This document shows, one piece after another, positions 27,913 to 37,199 of a DNA stretch of 64,000 nucleotides. Location: the NCBI RefSeq assembly GCF_015476235.1, contig NZ_CP064338.1:2976001-3040000 (forward strand). The letters are read 5' to 3'. Each line of letters opens with the position of its first letter. Positions within the stretch are counted from its first letter, which is position 1. This DNA is from Caldimonas thermodepolymerans (lineage in GTDB: Bacteria; Pseudomonadota; Gammaproteobacteria; Burkholderiales; Burkholderiaceae_C). The notes below the pieces were generated by a model. The model did not search any database. It saw only the letters and a program-made list of their open reading frames with translations, and had not been told where the DNA came from. A program made the translations under genes and the position numbers.

Positions 27913-29094
27913 TTACCGCAGCTTCAACGATGCGAGGCCCACCAGGCACAGCAGCATCGTGATGATCCAGAAGCGCACCACGACCTGCGTTTCCTTCCAC
28001 CCCGACTTCTCGAAGTGGTGGTGCAGCGGGGCCATCTTCAGAATGCGCCGGCCTTCGCCGTAGCGCTTCTTCGTGTACTTGAAATACGTCACCTGCAGCA
28101 TCACCGACAGCGCCTCGACGACGAAGATGCCGCCCATGACCGCCAGCAGGATCTCCTGGCGCACGATCACCGCGATCGTGCCGAGCGCACCGCCCAGCGC
28201 CAGCGCGCCGACGTCGCCCATGAACACCTGGGCCGGGTGGGTGTTGAACCACAGGAAGGCCAGCCCCGCGCCGGCCATCGCGGCGCAGAAGATCAGCAGC
28301 TCGCCCACGCCCGGGATGTACGGGAAGATCAGGTAGCGCGAATAGACGGCGTTGCCGACCACGTAGGCAAACACGCCCAGCGCCGAGCCCACCATCACCA
28401 CCGGCATGATCGCCAGGCCGTCCAGCCCGTCGGTGAGGTTCACCGCGTTGCTTGCGCCGACGATGACGAAGTAGGTCAGGATGATGAAGCCGTAGACGCC
28501 CAGCGGATAACTGATGCTCTTGAAGAACGGCACGAACAGGTCCGCGTTGGGCGGCAGCGGCGCCGAGAAGCCCGACTGCACCCAGCGCACGAACAGCTCC
28601 CACACGCGCAGGTTGGACGACTCGGACACCGCGAACGCGAGGTAGAACGCCGCCACCAGGCCGATCACGGTCTGCCAGAAGTACTTCTCGCGCGAGCGCA
28701 TGCCCTCGGGGTTCTTGTGCACGACCTTGCGCCAGTCGTCGACCCAGCCGATCGCGCCCATGCCGAGCGTGACCAGCAGCACGATCCAGACGAAGCGGTT
28801 GGTCCAGTCGAACCACAGCAGCGTGGAGATCGTGATCGACAGCAGGATCAGCACGCCGCCCATGGTCGGCGTGCCGCTCTTGACCAGGTGGGTCTGCACG
28901 CCGTACTCGCGCACCGGCTGGCCGATCTTCAGCTCGGTCAGGCGCCGGATCACCCACGGGCCCAGCACCAGGCCGATCACCAGCGCGGTCATCGCCGCCA
29001 TGATCGCGCGAAAGGTCAGGTACTGGAACACACGCAGGAAGCCGAACTGCTCCGGCGACAGGCTCTGCAACCACTGGGCGAGGCCGATCAACAT
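27913..29094 (-). CDS. mraY: Phospho-N-acetylmuramoyl-pentapeptide transferase
   Basis: MraY transfers phospho-MurNAc-pentapeptide to undecaprenyl phosphate, making lipid I. The 393-residue polytopic protein has about ten membrane helices. Key motifs are [11 protein letters not shown], the catalytic aspartates in [10 protein letters not shown], and the C-terminal [14 protein letters not shown] histidine block. ATG 29094 begins [10 protein letters not shown] and lies one base after the murF stop. The longer reading frame upstream lies within murF and was rejected. Confidence 0.97.
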   Translation of the reverse strand: MLIGLAQWLQSLSPEQFGFLRVFQYLTFRAIMAAMTALVIGLVLGPWVIRRLTELKIGQPVREYGVQTHLVKSGTPTMGGVLILLSITISTLLWFDWTNRFVWIVLLVTLGMGAIGWVDDWRKVVHKNPEGMRSREKYFWQTVIGLVAAFYLAFAVSESSNLRVWELFVRWVQSGFSAPLPPNADLFVPFFKSISYPLGVYGFIILTYFVIVGASNAVNLTDGLDGLAIMPVVMVGSALGVFAYVVGNAVYSRYLIFPYIPGVGELLIFCAAMAGAGLAFLWFNTHPAQVFMGDVGALALGGALGTIAVIVRQEILLAVMGGIFVVEALSVMLQVTYFKYTKKRYGEGRRILKMAPLHHHFEKSGWKETQVVVRFWIITMLLCLVGLASLKLR

Positions 29095-29095
29095 C

Positions 29096-30508
29096 TCATG
29101 CTCCCGCGCCGGTGGCACCCGGCGCGTCCTTCTTCTCATCGGCAGCCGCGGCCAGCAGGGCCTCGACCACCCGTTCCATCTTCATGAAGCGCGACCCCTT
29201 GACGAGCACGCAGGCCGCCTCGGGCCGCGCATCCAGCGCGGCGACCAGCGCCTCCACCTGCCCGAAGTGGCGCGCAGCGCCAAAGGCCTGGGCAGCGTGC
29301 CGCGTGGCCTGGCCCGCGGTCCACAGCGCGTCGATGCCGCGCTCGCGCGCGTAGGCGCCGACCTCGGCATGGAACTCGGGGCCGCGGTCGCCGACCTCGC
29401 CCATGTCGCCCAGCACCAGCCAGCGCGGTCCCGGCATCGCGGCCAGCACGTCGATCGCGGCGCGCACCGAATCGGGGTTGGCGTTGTAGGTGTCGTCCAC
29501 CAGCGTGACCGCCCGCCCGTCCTGCACGTAGCGCCGGAGCTGCGAGCGGCCCTTGACCGGCTCGAAGTCCGCCAGGCCGCGCGCGACCGCTTCCAGCGGT
29601 GCCCCCGCGGCCAGCGCGCAGGCGGTGGCCGCCAGCGCGTTGCGGATGTTGTGCGCACCGGCGATGCGCAGCTGCGTGGTCGCCTCGCCCGCAGGCGTGT
29701 GCAGGGCCAGCGCCCAGCGGCCGTCGGTCCAGGTCGCCGTGCCGCGCACGTCGGCCTCGCCTTCGGGCGCGAAGGTCAGCACGCGCCGCGTGCCGGCCAG
29801 CCCGCGCCACAGCCCGGTGTAGGCATCGTCGGCCGGGAACACCGCGACGCCGTCCGCGCCGAGCGACGCGATCACCGCGCCGTTCTCGCGCGCGACCGCC
29901 TCGACCGACTGCATGAACTCCTGGTGCTCGCGCTGCGCGTTGTTGACCAGCGCCACGGTCGGCGCGACCAGGCGCGCGAGGTAGGCGATCTCGCCGGGGT
30001 GGTTCATGCCCAGCTCGACCACGCCGGCACGGTGCCACAGGCGCTCGTCCTGGCGCAGCCGCAGCAGCGTCAGCGGCACGCCGATGTCGTTGTTGAGGTT
30101 ACCCTGCGTCGAGAACGCGGCCTCGCCCACCCAGGCGCGCAGGATGGACGCGATCATCTGCGTGACCGTGGTCTTGCCGTTGCTGCCGGTCACCGCGACC
30201 AGCGGCAGCTGCATGCGCCGGCGCCAGCCGGCCGCCAGCTCGCCCAGCGCCAGCCGGGTGTCGTCGACCCGCAGCCCGGGCAGGCCCGCCTCGGCGAGGC
30301 CATGCTGCGCGATGGCGGCCACCGCGCCGGCCGCGCGGGCCTGCGCCAGGAAGTCGTGCGCGTCGAAGCGCTCGCCCTTGAGCGCGACGAACAGGTCGCC
30401 AGGCTGCAGCGTGCGGGTGTCGCTGTGCACGCGCAGGATCTGCACGCCGCCGTCGCCGACCAGCGTCGAGCCGGGCAGCAGCGCGTGGGCCTGGGCCAGG
30501 GTCATCAT
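29096..30508 (-). CDS. murF: UDP-MurNAc-tripeptide--D-Ala-D-Ala ligase
   Basis: MurF adds the D-Ala-D-Ala dipeptide made by Ddl. The 470-residue Mur ligase shows DSRTL-like substrate recognition ([15 protein letters not shown]), the ATP loop [32 protein letters not shown], and [14 protein letters not shown] in the C-terminal domain. The start is ATG 30508, overlapping the murE stop, with a second ATG immediately after it. The C-terminal tail is Lys/Asp/Ala-rich. Confidence 0.97.
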   Translation of the reverse strand: MMTLAQAHALLPGSTLVGDGGVQILRVHSDTRTLQPGDLFVALKGERFDAHDFLAQARAAGAVAAIAQHGLAEAGLPGLRVDDTRLALGELAAGWRRRMQLPLVAVTGSNGKTTVTQMIASILRAWVGEAAFSTQGNLNNDIGVPLTLLRLRQDERLWHRAGVVELGMNHPGEIAYLARLVAPTVALVNNAQREHQEFMQSVEAVARENGAVIASLGADGVAVFPADDAYTGLWRGLAGTRRVLTFAPEGEADVRGTATWTDGRWALALHTPAGEATTQLRIAGAHNIRNALAATACALAAGAPLEAVARGLADFEPVKGRSQLRRYVQDGRAVTLVDDTYNANPDSVRAAIDVLAAMPGPRWLVLGDMGEVGDRGPEFHAEVGAYARERGIDALWTAGQATRHAAQAFGAARHFGQVEALVAALDARPEAACVLVKGSRFMKMERVVEALLAAAADEKKDAPGATGAGA

Positions 30509-32013
30509 GCGGTGGCCCTCCTCTGCAAGGCGGCTTCGGCCTCGGCCACGTCGGAGAACGGGTGGCGGACGCCGGCGATCTCCTGGTAGTCCTCGTGGCC
30601 CTTGCCGGCGATGAGCACCACGTCTCGTGCGTCGGCCTGCGCCAGTGCGGTGGCGATCGCCTCGCGGCGGTCGGCGATGACCGAGACGTGCTCGTTGCGT
30701 TCCAGCCCGGCGACGACCTGCCCGATGATCGCCTCGGGCGGCTCGTGGCGCGGGTTGTCGCTGGTGACGACCACGCGGTCGGCGCCGCGCTGCGCGATGC
30801 CGCCCATCAGCGGGCGCTTGCCTGCGTCGCGGTTGCCGCCGCAGCCGAACACGCACCACAGCCTTCCGCCGCGCTCGCGCACCAGCGGGCGCAGCGCCGC
30901 CAGCGCCTTGTCCAGCGCGTCGGGCGTATGGGCATAGTCGACCACCGCGAGCGGCCCGCCGTCGGCGCCGACGCGCTGCATGCGCCCGGGCACCGGGGTC
31001 AGCGCCCGGCACGCCGCCACGGCTTCGGCCAGCGGCACGCCCAGCGCGCACAGGCCGCCGATCACGGCGAGCAGGTTCGAGACGTTGTAGTCGCCGATCA
31101 GGCCGGTGCGCACCGCCAGCCGCTGCGCGCCGGCGTGCAGCGTGAACGCGAGGCCGCCGTCGACGTAGCGCACCTCGTGCGCAGCCAGCGCGGCATCGTG
31201 CCCGACCGCATAGCCGGTGACCTGCACCCCGCCGCCAGCCCGCAGCCGTGCGGCGAGCTGTGCGCCCTTCGGATCGTCGAGGTTGAGCACCGCGTGGCGC
31301 AGGCCCGGCCAGGCGAACAGCCGCGCCTTGGCCTCCCAGTAGGCGTCCATGTCGCCGTGGTAGTCGAGGTGGTCCTGCGTGAAGTTGGTGAACAGCGCCA
31401 CCGCGATGCGCAGGCCGGCGAGCCGGTGCTCGACCACGCCGATCGACGAGGCCTCGATCGCACAGGCGGCAAGGCCCTGCTGCACGAAGTCGCGCAGCGT
31501 CGCGTGCAGCGTCACCGGGTCGGGGGTGGTGAGGCCGGTGGACAGGACCTGCCCCGGCGCGCCGGCCACGGGCGGCTGCCCGACGCCCAGCGTGCCGATC
31601 ACGCCGCAGCGCCGCCCCAGCGCGCCGAGCGCCTGCGCGGTCCACCACGCGGTGGAGGTCTTGCCGTTGGTGCCGGTCGTCGCGACCACCTGCAGCGCCT
31701 GCGAGGGCTCGCCGTACCAGCCGTCGGCGATCGTCCCGGTGGCAGGCTTCAGCCCGGCCAGCGCGGCGATCCGGTCGCCGGGCAGCGCCTCCAGCGCGAA
31801 CGCCCCGGCGCCCTCGGCCTCGACCAGGCAGGCGGCCGCACCCGCGTCCAGCGCCTGGGCGACGAAGCGGCGCCCGTCGGTGGCATGGCCAGGCCAGGCG
31901 ATGAAGGCGTCACCCGGCCGCACCTTGCGGCTGTCGGTGCGCAGCTCGCCGGTGACGCGCGCACGCAGCCAGGCCAGGGCGTCGGCGGGGGTGTGGAGGC
32001 GATGCAAGGCCAT
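30505..32013 (-). CDS. murE: UDP-MurNAc-L-Ala-D-Glu--meso-diaminopimelate ligase
   Basis: MurE adds the third amino acid of the peptidoglycan stem. The 502-residue enzyme has the ATP loop GTNGKTS at 114-120, TNFTQDHLDYHG, and VVDYAHTPDALDKAL. The specificity motif is DNPR within VVTSDNPRHEPPE, which indicates meso-diaminopimelate and not lysine. It overlaps ftsI upstream and murF downstream by short stop-start overlaps. Confidence 0.97.
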   Translation of the reverse strand: MALHRLHTPADALAWLRARVTGELRTDSRKVRPGDAFIAWPGHATDGRRFVAQALDAGAAACLVEAEGAGAFALEALPGDRIAALAGLKPATGTIADGWYGEPSQALQVVATTGTNGKTSTAWWTAQALGALGRRCGVIGTLGVGQPPVAGAPGQVLSTGLTTPDPVTLHATLRDFVQQGLAACAIEASSIGVVEHRLAGLRIAVALFTNFTQDHLDYHGDMDAYWEAKARLFAWPGLRHAVLNLDDPKGAQLAARLRAGGGVQVTGYAVGHDAALAAHEVRYVDGGLAFTLHAGAQRLAVRTGLIGDYNVSNLLAVIGGLCALGVPLAEAVAACRALTPVPGRMQRVGADGGPLAVVDYAHTPDALDKALAALRPLVRERGGRLWCVFGCGGNRDAGKRPLMGGIAQRGADRVVVTSDNPRHEPPEAIIGQVVAGLERNEHVSVIADRREAIATALAQADARDVVLIAGKGHEDYQEIAGVRHPFSDVAEAEAALQRRATA

Positions 32014-33809
32014 CAGAAGCTCTCCTCCACGGCCTCGGCCTGGCGCGCGACAATTTGCGGCTGCACGTCCATGTCGGGCGGCACGCCCATCATGCGCAGC
32101 GTCTGCTGCACCACCTCGCTGAACACCGGCGCGGCCACGTCGCCCCCGTAGAACTTGCCGTTGCTCGGCTCGTCGACCATCACGGCGACGACGATGCGCG
32201 GCTGCTCGATCGGCGCGATGCCGACGAACCAGGAGCGGTACTTGCGGTCCGCATAGCCCTTGCCTTCCTGCTTGCGCGCCGTGCCGGTCTTGCCGCCGAC
32301 CGAATAGCCGAGGGTCTGGGCCTTGGGCGCGGTGCCGCCGGGGCCGGCGGCCATCTGCAGCATCTTGCGCACCGCGCGGGCGGTCTGGGGAGAAAAAACG
32401 CGAATGCCGCTGACCGGCTCCGGGTTTTTCACCAGCGACGCGGGGATCAGTTCGCCGTCGCGCGCGAACACGGTGTAGGCCTGGGCCAGCTGGAACAGCG
32501 AGGCCGACAGGCCGTAGCCGTAGCTCATCGTCGCCTGCTCGATCGGGCGCCACGTCTTGTACGGGCGCAGCCGGCCGGTGACCACGCCGGGGAAGCGCAG
32601 CTGCGGGCGCTGGCCGATGCCGATCTCGGTGAACATCTCCCACATCTCGCGTGCGGGCATCTGCATGGCCATCTTGACCACGCCGATGTTGCTGGACTTC
32701 TGGATGACCTGCTCCACGGTCAGCGCGTCGTAGCGGTGCGAGTCGCGGATGGTCGCGCCGGTCACCACCATCCAGCCGGGCGAGGTGTCGATCACGGTGT
32801 GCGGGCGCACCCGGCCGGTCTCCAGCGCGAGCGCGGCGATGAAGGGCTTCATCGTCGAGCCGGGCTCGAAGGTGTCGGTCAGCGCGCGGTTGCGCAGCTG
32901 CGCGCCGGTCAGGTTGCGCCGGTCGCCCGGGGTGTAGCTCGGGTAGTTGGCCAGCGCCAGCACCTCGCCGGTCTGCACGTCCAGCACCACCACCGAGCCG
33001 GCCTTGGCCTTGTGCTCGGCGACCGCGTCGCGGATGCGCTGGTAGGCGAAGAACTGCACCTTGGAGTCGATCGACAGCTCGATGTCCTGCCCGTCGACCG
33101 GGCTCACGCTCTCGCCGATGTCCTCGACGATGCGGCCCAGCCGGTCCTTGATGACGCGGCGCGTGCCGTTGCGACCGGCCAGTTCTTCCTGGAAGGCCAG
33201 CTCGATGCCTTCCTGGCCACGGTCCTCGACGTTGGTGAAGCCCACCACGTGCGCGACCGCCTCGCCCTCGGGGTACTTGCGCTTGTATTCCTTGACCTGG
33301 TGCACGCCCTTGAGGCCCAGTGCCTTGACCTTCTCGCCGACCTCCTCGTCGACCTGGCGCTTGAGCCAGACGAAGTTCGGGTTGTCCTTCAGGCGCTTGT
33401 CCAGGTCGGCCACGCTCATGCCCAGCAGCTTCGCGAGCTGGCGCCGCTGCGCGGGCGTGGCCTCCAGGTCCTTGGGGATGGCCCAGATCGACGGCGCCGG
33501 CACGCTGGAGGCAAGGATCAGCCCGTTGCGGTCGATGATGCGGCCGCGGTTGGCGGGCAGCTCCAGCGTGCGCGCGTAGCGGCTCTCGCCCTGGCGCTGG
33601 TAGAAGTCGGTGCCGATGACCTGGATGTACAGCGCGCGCCCGACCATCACGCAGAAGCCCAGGCCGATGCAGGCGACCAGGAACTTCGAGCGCCACGGCG
33701 GCGTCTTCGACGCCAGCAGCGGGCTGCTCGCGTACATGACGGTGCGCACCGCGTGCGCCTGGCGCGCGCGGTCGCCGCGACTGCTCCTGCGTGCCGGCCA
33801 GAACTTCAT
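32013..33809 (-). CDS. ftsI: Peptidoglycan transpeptidase FtsI (PBP3)
   Basis: FtsI is the class B penicillin-binding protein that crosslinks septal peptidoglycan with FtsW. The 598-residue protein has a cytoplasmic tail, one membrane helix at about 42-62 and the non-catalytic domain starting near ANRGRIIDRNG. The transpeptidase domain follows, with active-site S318-TM-K321, S-S-N at 372-374 and K507-T-G. The start at ATG 33809 overlaps the ftsL stop by 4 bp. The upstream in-frame extension is out-of-frame ftsL/rsmH sequence. Confidence 0.97.
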   Translation of the reverse strand: MKFWPARRSSRGDRARQAHAVRTVMYASSPLLASKTPPWRSKFLVACIGLGFCVMVGRALYIQVIGTDFYQRQGESRYARTLELPANRGRIIDRNGLILASSVPAPSIWAIPKDLEATPAQRRQLAKLLGMSVADLDKRLKDNPNFVWLKRQVDEEVGEKVKALGLKGVHQVKEYKRKYPEGEAVAHVVGFTNVEDRGQEGIELAFQEELAGRNGTRRVIKDRLGRIVEDIGESVSPVDGQDIELSIDSKVQFFAYQRIRDAVAEHKAKAGSVVVLDVQTGEVLALANYPSYTPGDRRNLTGAQLRNRALTDTFEPGSTMKPFIAALALETGRVRPHTVIDTSPGWMVVTGATIRDSHRYDALTVEQVIQKSSNIGVVKMAMQMPAREMWEMFTEIGIGQRPQLRFPGVVTGRLRPYKTWRPIEQATMSYGYGLSASLFQLAQAYTVFARDGELIPASLVKNPEPVSGIRVFSPQTARAVRKMLQMAAGPGGTAPKAQTLGYSVGGKTGTARKQEGKGYADRKYRSWFVGIAPIEQPRIVVAVMVDEPSNGKFYGGDVAAPVFSEVVQQTLRMMGVPPDMDVQPQIVARQAEAVEESF

Positions 33810-34123
33810 GGCTGGCCTCCCGGGGCAGCCGCGCTGGCCGCCTGCGGCGCGTCGGTGGCGCCCGCGTGCGTCACGTAGTGGGTCACCGCCGGCGTGGCGG
33901 TGCGCATCTGCAGCTTCTCGCGCGCCACCTTCTCGACGCGCAGCGGCGTGGCCTGGGCGCGCTTTTCCAGCTGCAGCTGCTCGAACTCGGTCTCCAGCGC
34001 GCGTTCCTCGGACTGCGCCCGCTCGACCTCGACGAACAGGCGCCGCGCCTCGTAGGAGACGCGCACGAGGTACAGGCCGCTGAACACCAGCGCGACGAAC
34101 AGCACGACGTTGAGCCGGGTCAT
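33806..34123 (-). CDS. ftsL: Cell division protein FtsL
   Basis: This 105-residue bitopic protein has one N-terminal membrane helix (about residues 5-24) and a coiled-coil periplasmic segment rich in Glu, Arg and Leu. It is followed by a low-complexity Ala/Pro tail. FtsL forms a complex with FtsB and FtsQ and helps activate FtsWI. The sequence family is weakly conserved, so the call depends on this topology and on the position between rsmH and ftsI. ATG 34123 overlaps the rsmH stop. Confidence 0.92.
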   Translation of the reverse strand: MTRLNVVLFVALVFSGLYLVRVSYEARRLFVEVERAQSEERALETEFEQLQLEKRAQATPLRVEKVAREKLQMRTATPAVTHYVTHAGATDAPQAASAAAPGGQP

Positions 34124-35070
34124 GCACGCCTCCGGTCGTTCCACGCGGTGCGTTCGGCCACGCGCAGCACGGCCGAGCGTGCACGCGGGTTGGCCGCGAC
34201 CTCCGCCTCGCCCGGCTTGATGCGGGCCACCGCCTTGAGCAGCGGCTCGGGCACCGGGGCGAACGGCGCGCGGCGGTCCACCTGGTGGCGGCTGTGGCGC
34301 ACGATGAAGGTCTTGACGATGCGGTCCTCCAGCGAGTGGAAGCTGATCACCACCAGCCGGCCGCCGGGGGCAAGCAGCTCCAGCGTCTGGTTCAGGGCCT
34401 GTTGGAGCTCCTCAAGCTCGGCGTTGACGAAAATCCGAAGAGCCTGAAATGTGCGCGTTGCAGGGTCCTGGCCCGGCTCGCGGGTTTTGACCGCACGAGC
34501 CACGACTTCGGAAAGCTCGCCTGTGGTTCGAACAGGACGCCCGCTTTCCCGGCGAGCCACAATCGCCTTTGCAATCGATACAGCAAACCGTTCTTCGCCA
34601 TAGCTGCGTATCACCTCCGCCAACTGCTTTTCATCGGCACGCGCGAGAAAGTCCGCGGCGCTCTCGCCGCGCGTGGGGTCCATGCGCATGTCCAGCGGGC
34701 CGTCGAAACGGAAGCTGAACCCGCGCGCCGGGTTGTCGATCTGCGGCGAGGAGACGCCCAGGTCCAGCAACACGCCCTGGACCTGCGCGATGCCGCGCTG
34801 CCGGCACACCTCGCCCATCTCGGCGAAGCTGGCGTGCTGGATTGAAAAACGCGGGTCCTGGACCCGCGTGCTCTCTGCGACGGCTTCGGGATCCTTGTCG
34901 AACGCCAGCACGCGCCCCCGCCCGGAGAGCCGCGACAGCAACAGCCGCGTGTGACCGCCGCGCCCGAAGGTGCCGTCGATGTAGACACCGTCCGGGTCGG
35001 TCACGAGGGCATCGACGGCCTCGTGCAGCAAGACCGTCCGGTGCTGCCATGTGTCATGCTCCCCTTGCAT
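34120..35070 (-). CDS. rsmH: 16S rRNA (cytosine1402-N4)-methyltransferase
   Basis: RsmH (MraW) methylates N4 of C1402 in the ribosomal decoding centre. The 316-residue protein shows [13 protein letters not shown], the SAM motif [36 protein letters not shown], and the C-terminal [15 protein letters not shown] and [14 protein letters not shown] blocks. Between about 34395 and 34640 (residues near 143-225) the codon use changes sharply. About 40% of codons there end in A or T, including ATA, GTA and CGA, while the flanks rarely do. The protein stays in frame and conserved across this patch, so it looks like a recombined segment. Confidence 0.97.
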   Translation of the reverse strand: MQGEHDTWQHRTVLLHEAVDALVTDPDGVYIDGTFGRGGHTRLLLSRLSGRGRVLAFDKDPEAVAESTRVQDPRFSIQHASFAEMGEVCRQRGIAQVQGVLLDLGVSSPQIDNPARGFSFRFDGPLDMRMDPTRGESAADFLARADEKQLAEVIRSYGEERFAVSIAKAIVARRESGRPVRTTGELSEVVARAVKTREPGQDPATRTFQALRIFVNAELEELQQALNQTLELLAPGGRLVVISFHSLEDRIVKTFIVRHSRHQVDRRAPFAPVPEPLLKAVARIKPGEAEVAANPRARSAVLRVAERTAWNDRRRA

Positions 35071-35078
35071 GGCGCGCG

Positions 35079-35507
35079 TCAGAAGGTGAAGTCCTTGAGT
35101 ACGTCGGGCATGCCTTGTTGCATGACCTCGGCCTCGTGCGCGGCATAGCGCGCCGCATCCCACAGCTCGAAGTGGCTGCCCATGCCGAGCAGCATCACGT
35201 CCTTGGTCAGTCCGGCCGCCGCGCGCAGTTCAGGGGAGATCAGCACGCGCGAGGAGCCGTCCATCTCGACGTCCTGGGCGTTGCCGAGAAAGATGCGCTT
35301 CCAGCCGGAAGCCGACATCGGCAGCGCCGCGATCTTGTCGCGGAAGCTTTCCCACGCCGGGCGGGGAAAGACCATCAGGCAGCCTTCGGGATGCTTGGTG
35401 ATCGTGAGCTGGCCTTGCGCCGTGGCCATCAGCACGTCGCGATGCCGCGCCGGGACGGAGAGCCGCCCCTTCGCGTCCAGCGCGAGCGCCGAAGCGCCTT
35501 GGAACAC
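35079..35507 (-). CDS. mraZ: Transcriptional regulator MraZ
   Basis: MraZ is an AbrB-fold DNA-binding protein that represses its own dcw promoter. Two SpoVT/AbrB-like repeats are visible: [14 protein letters not shown] near the N terminus and [26 protein letters not shown] in the second half. Length is 142 residues from GTG 35507, chosen because the family starts at (M/V)FQGAS. GTG codons at 35519 and 35525 would add four or six residues. It is the first gene of the cluster and is followed 8 bp later by rsmH. Confidence 0.93.
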   Translation of the reverse strand: MFQGASALALDAKGRLSVPARHRDVLMATAQGQLTITKHPEGCLMVFPRPAWESFRDKIAALPMSASGWKRIFLGNAQDVEMDGSSRVLISPELRAAAGLTKDVMLLGMGSHFELWDAARYAAHEAEVMQQGMPDVLKDFTF

Positions 35508-35523
35508 AAAATTCGCCACAATC

Positions 35524-35548
35524 ACCCACTAAAGTGCACTTTCTCCCA
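35524..35548 (-). promoter_or_regulatory. MraZ-binding repeats (MraZ box)
   Basis: Three five-base repeats spaced at exactly 10 bp are read on the minus strand: TGGGA at 35548-35544, the degenerate TGCAC at 35538-35534 and TGGGT at 35528-35524. This matches the known MraZ operator pattern of TGGGN separated by 5 nt. The box touches the -10 element of the promoter, so binding would block initiation and give autorepression of the dcw operon. Confidence 0.75.
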
Positions 35549-35576
35549 CTTTAGCGCGCGCCTTGTGGCCGGTCAA
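35548..35576 (-). promoter_or_regulatory. Promoter of the dcw cluster (Pmra)
   Basis: On the minus strand, TTGACC (35576-35571) and TAAAGT (35553-35548) are separated by exactly 17 bp, a good sigma-70 arrangement. Transcription would begin near 35541, just upstream of mraZ. The MraZ box begins at the last base of the -10. Upstream, 35580-35680 is markedly AT-rich with several T tracts, possibly an UP-like region. Confidence 0.65.
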
Positions 35577-35784
35577 GGCAAAGCGTGAAAAATCTCCAAT
35601 GAAATCAAGTACTTACAAAAGATTTCGCAGAGATTGGGAAGCAAAAAACGTTGCAAAAATAAGGACTTGCAAGGCGGTGTGAAAGTGTTGGTCGAGGTGT
35701 GCGACCACTCCGCCGCGAGGACGCAGGCGCGTCTGTAACGCCCCCGCAGGCACAGCCCGGCCGGCATGGCCGGCGCCGCCTGCG

Positions 35785-36618
35785 CTACCCGACCACCTGT
35801 TCCAGGAAGGCCGCCAGCGCCTGCCCCGGGTCGCCCGCATCGACCGACAGCATCTCGATGCCCCACTGCCCGAGCACGGCCTGCTGCACCGGGTTGGGTT
35901 CGGGCGTGAAGATGTACGAGCGCGGCTGCGGCGTGCCCGGCATGGCCTGCTTCCACAGGCAGGCGAGGCGGAAGAACAGGTAGCGCAGGTTGACGTCGCT
36001 GAGGCTGTAGCCGATGAACAGCACCGAGCGCCCCAGCACGTCGGCACGCAGCTTGATGTCCAGCGGCGACTCGAACTCCAGCCGCCGGAAGTAGCTGGTC
36101 TCGTCGAGCACGATGGAGTCCTCGCGCTCGAAGTCGCCGTGGAACTTGACGATCTGGGTCGCGTCGGGGCGGATGTGCGCGAGGTCGCCCACGTCGACGA
36201 TCTTCACGTAGGGTCGCCCGTGGTGCTCGAAGGCACGCTCCAGCCAGCGGTCGTAGTTGGTCGTGTAGATCAGGCGGAAGCCACCGCGCACGATCAGCTC
36301 GTGCACGCGCGAGTCCTGCACGCGGATGCCGGCGTCGTGCCAGCGCCGGTCCATCCAGCGATGCAGCTGCGCGACGTCGCCGTGATGCAGGCGGAAGTAC
36401 TCGGCCAGCGCGAGGTAGCTGCCGTAGCCACGGAACTCGTCCGGCTCGAAGCCCAGTTCCTGCGCCATGTGGTCGATCAGCTCGCTCCAGTCGGGCAGGC
36501 CGAGCGACAGCGACACACCGGCGCCGACGAACAGCAGCACCTTGCCGCGCCGGCAGTCCGCCCTCAGGTCGTCGAGCGAGGCGGCCGGTGCGGTGGGAGG
36601 GCGTTGCCGCGTGCGCAC
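35785..36618 (-). CDS. SIR2-domain protein (SIR2_2 type)
   Basis: This 277-residue protein has a complete SIR2-like NAD-binding fold. GAGVS is at 32-36, TTNYD at 119-123, KFHGD with the catalytic-type His at 160, and FIGYSLSD at 201-208. Relatives include stand-alone NAD hydrolases, some of which are effectors in antiphage defence. Others have no known role. No second domain or membrane segment is seen. The start is taken as GTG 36618, which overlaps the upstream membrane-protein gene by 55 bp; the conserved domain leaves little room for a later start. It lies directly upstream of the dcw promoter on the same strand, and its function there is unknown. Confidence 0.75.
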   Translation of the reverse strand: MRTRQRPPTAPAASLDDLRADCRRGKVLLFVGAGVSLSLGLPDWSELIDHMAQELGFEPDEFRGYGSYLALAEYFRLHHGDVAQLHRWMDRRWHDAGIRVQDSRVHELIVRGGFRLIYTTNYDRWLERAFEHHGRPYVKIVDVGDLAHIRPDATQIVKFHGDFEREDSIVLDETSYFRRLEFESPLDIKLRADVLGRSVLFIGYSLSDVNLRYLFFRLACLWKQAMPGTPQPRSYIFTPEPNPVQQAVLGQWGIEMLSVDAGDPGQALAAFLEQVVG

Positions 36619-37103
36619 GCCGGCTTCCGGCAAGCCCCGTGCCGGCGATCGACCCACCAGCCGCCCAGCACGATGCCGACGGCGAACGCGGCATAGACCG
36701 CCACCAGGCTGTGCGTCGACAGGCGGTGCTCGAAGCCGGGCGTCAGGCGCGGCGGCGCAAGGCGCAGGTCCACCGCCGCCGCGACCGAGGCCACCGCGGC
36801 GGCATGGCCGCACAGGCGCCGCACCGCGCGCGGGCGTGGCGCCGGGCAGGCCCGCTCGTACAGCAGCCCCCAGAACAGCGACGCGAGGTGGTGCACTGCG
36901 AGCCCGGTGCCGGTGTGGCGCAGGCTCGGGCCGTCCTCGCGCAGGGCGGCGTCGCCCCACACCCAGTGGCCCGGCGCGTTGAGCGCGCCCCAGATGCGGC
37001 CGTTGTCGGCCCGGCCGCGCCAGGCGAGCACGCAGGTCGAGGCCAGGCTCGCCCAGCCGCCGGTGGTCCACGCTGCGCGCAGTGCCTCGCTCCAGGTCCG
37101 CAT
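36564..37103 (-). CDS. Hypothetical membrane protein
   Basis: This 179-residue protein has several hydrophobic segments: about 15-28, 68-82 (HHLASLFWGLLYE), 98-112 and 131-149 (SLVAVYAAFAVGIVLGGWWV). It ends in an Arg/Pro-rich tail. It is probably a four-helix inner-membrane protein, and I do not recognise a named family. The last 55 bp overlap the start of the SIR2 gene, which suggests coupled translation. It is divergent from the SDR-DoxX gene, with about 96 bp between starts. Confidence 0.6.
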   Translation of the reverse strand: MRTWSEALRAAWTTGGWASLASTCVLAWRGRADNGRIWGALNAPGHWVWGDAALREDGPSLRHTGTGLAVHHLASLFWGLLYERACPAPRPRAVRRLCGHAAAVASVAAAVDLRLAPPRLTPGFEHRLSTHSLVAVYAAFAVGIVLGGWWVDRRHGACRKPACARGNALPPHRPPRSTT

Positions 37104-37199
37104 GCCGGCTGCCTCCTCGTCCAACGCGACGGAACATCGCTTGCTGAGTGATGGCAAAGGCCGTTCCGGCAGTACGACCGTCACCAAGGGAGGCAACAC

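Noticed and set aside
32385-32440. Short A- and T-rich stretch in ftsI as a second recombined patch
   Set aside because: Only a few codons are involved (a lysine and phenylalanine run), too short to separate from normal variation, unlike the patch in rsmH.
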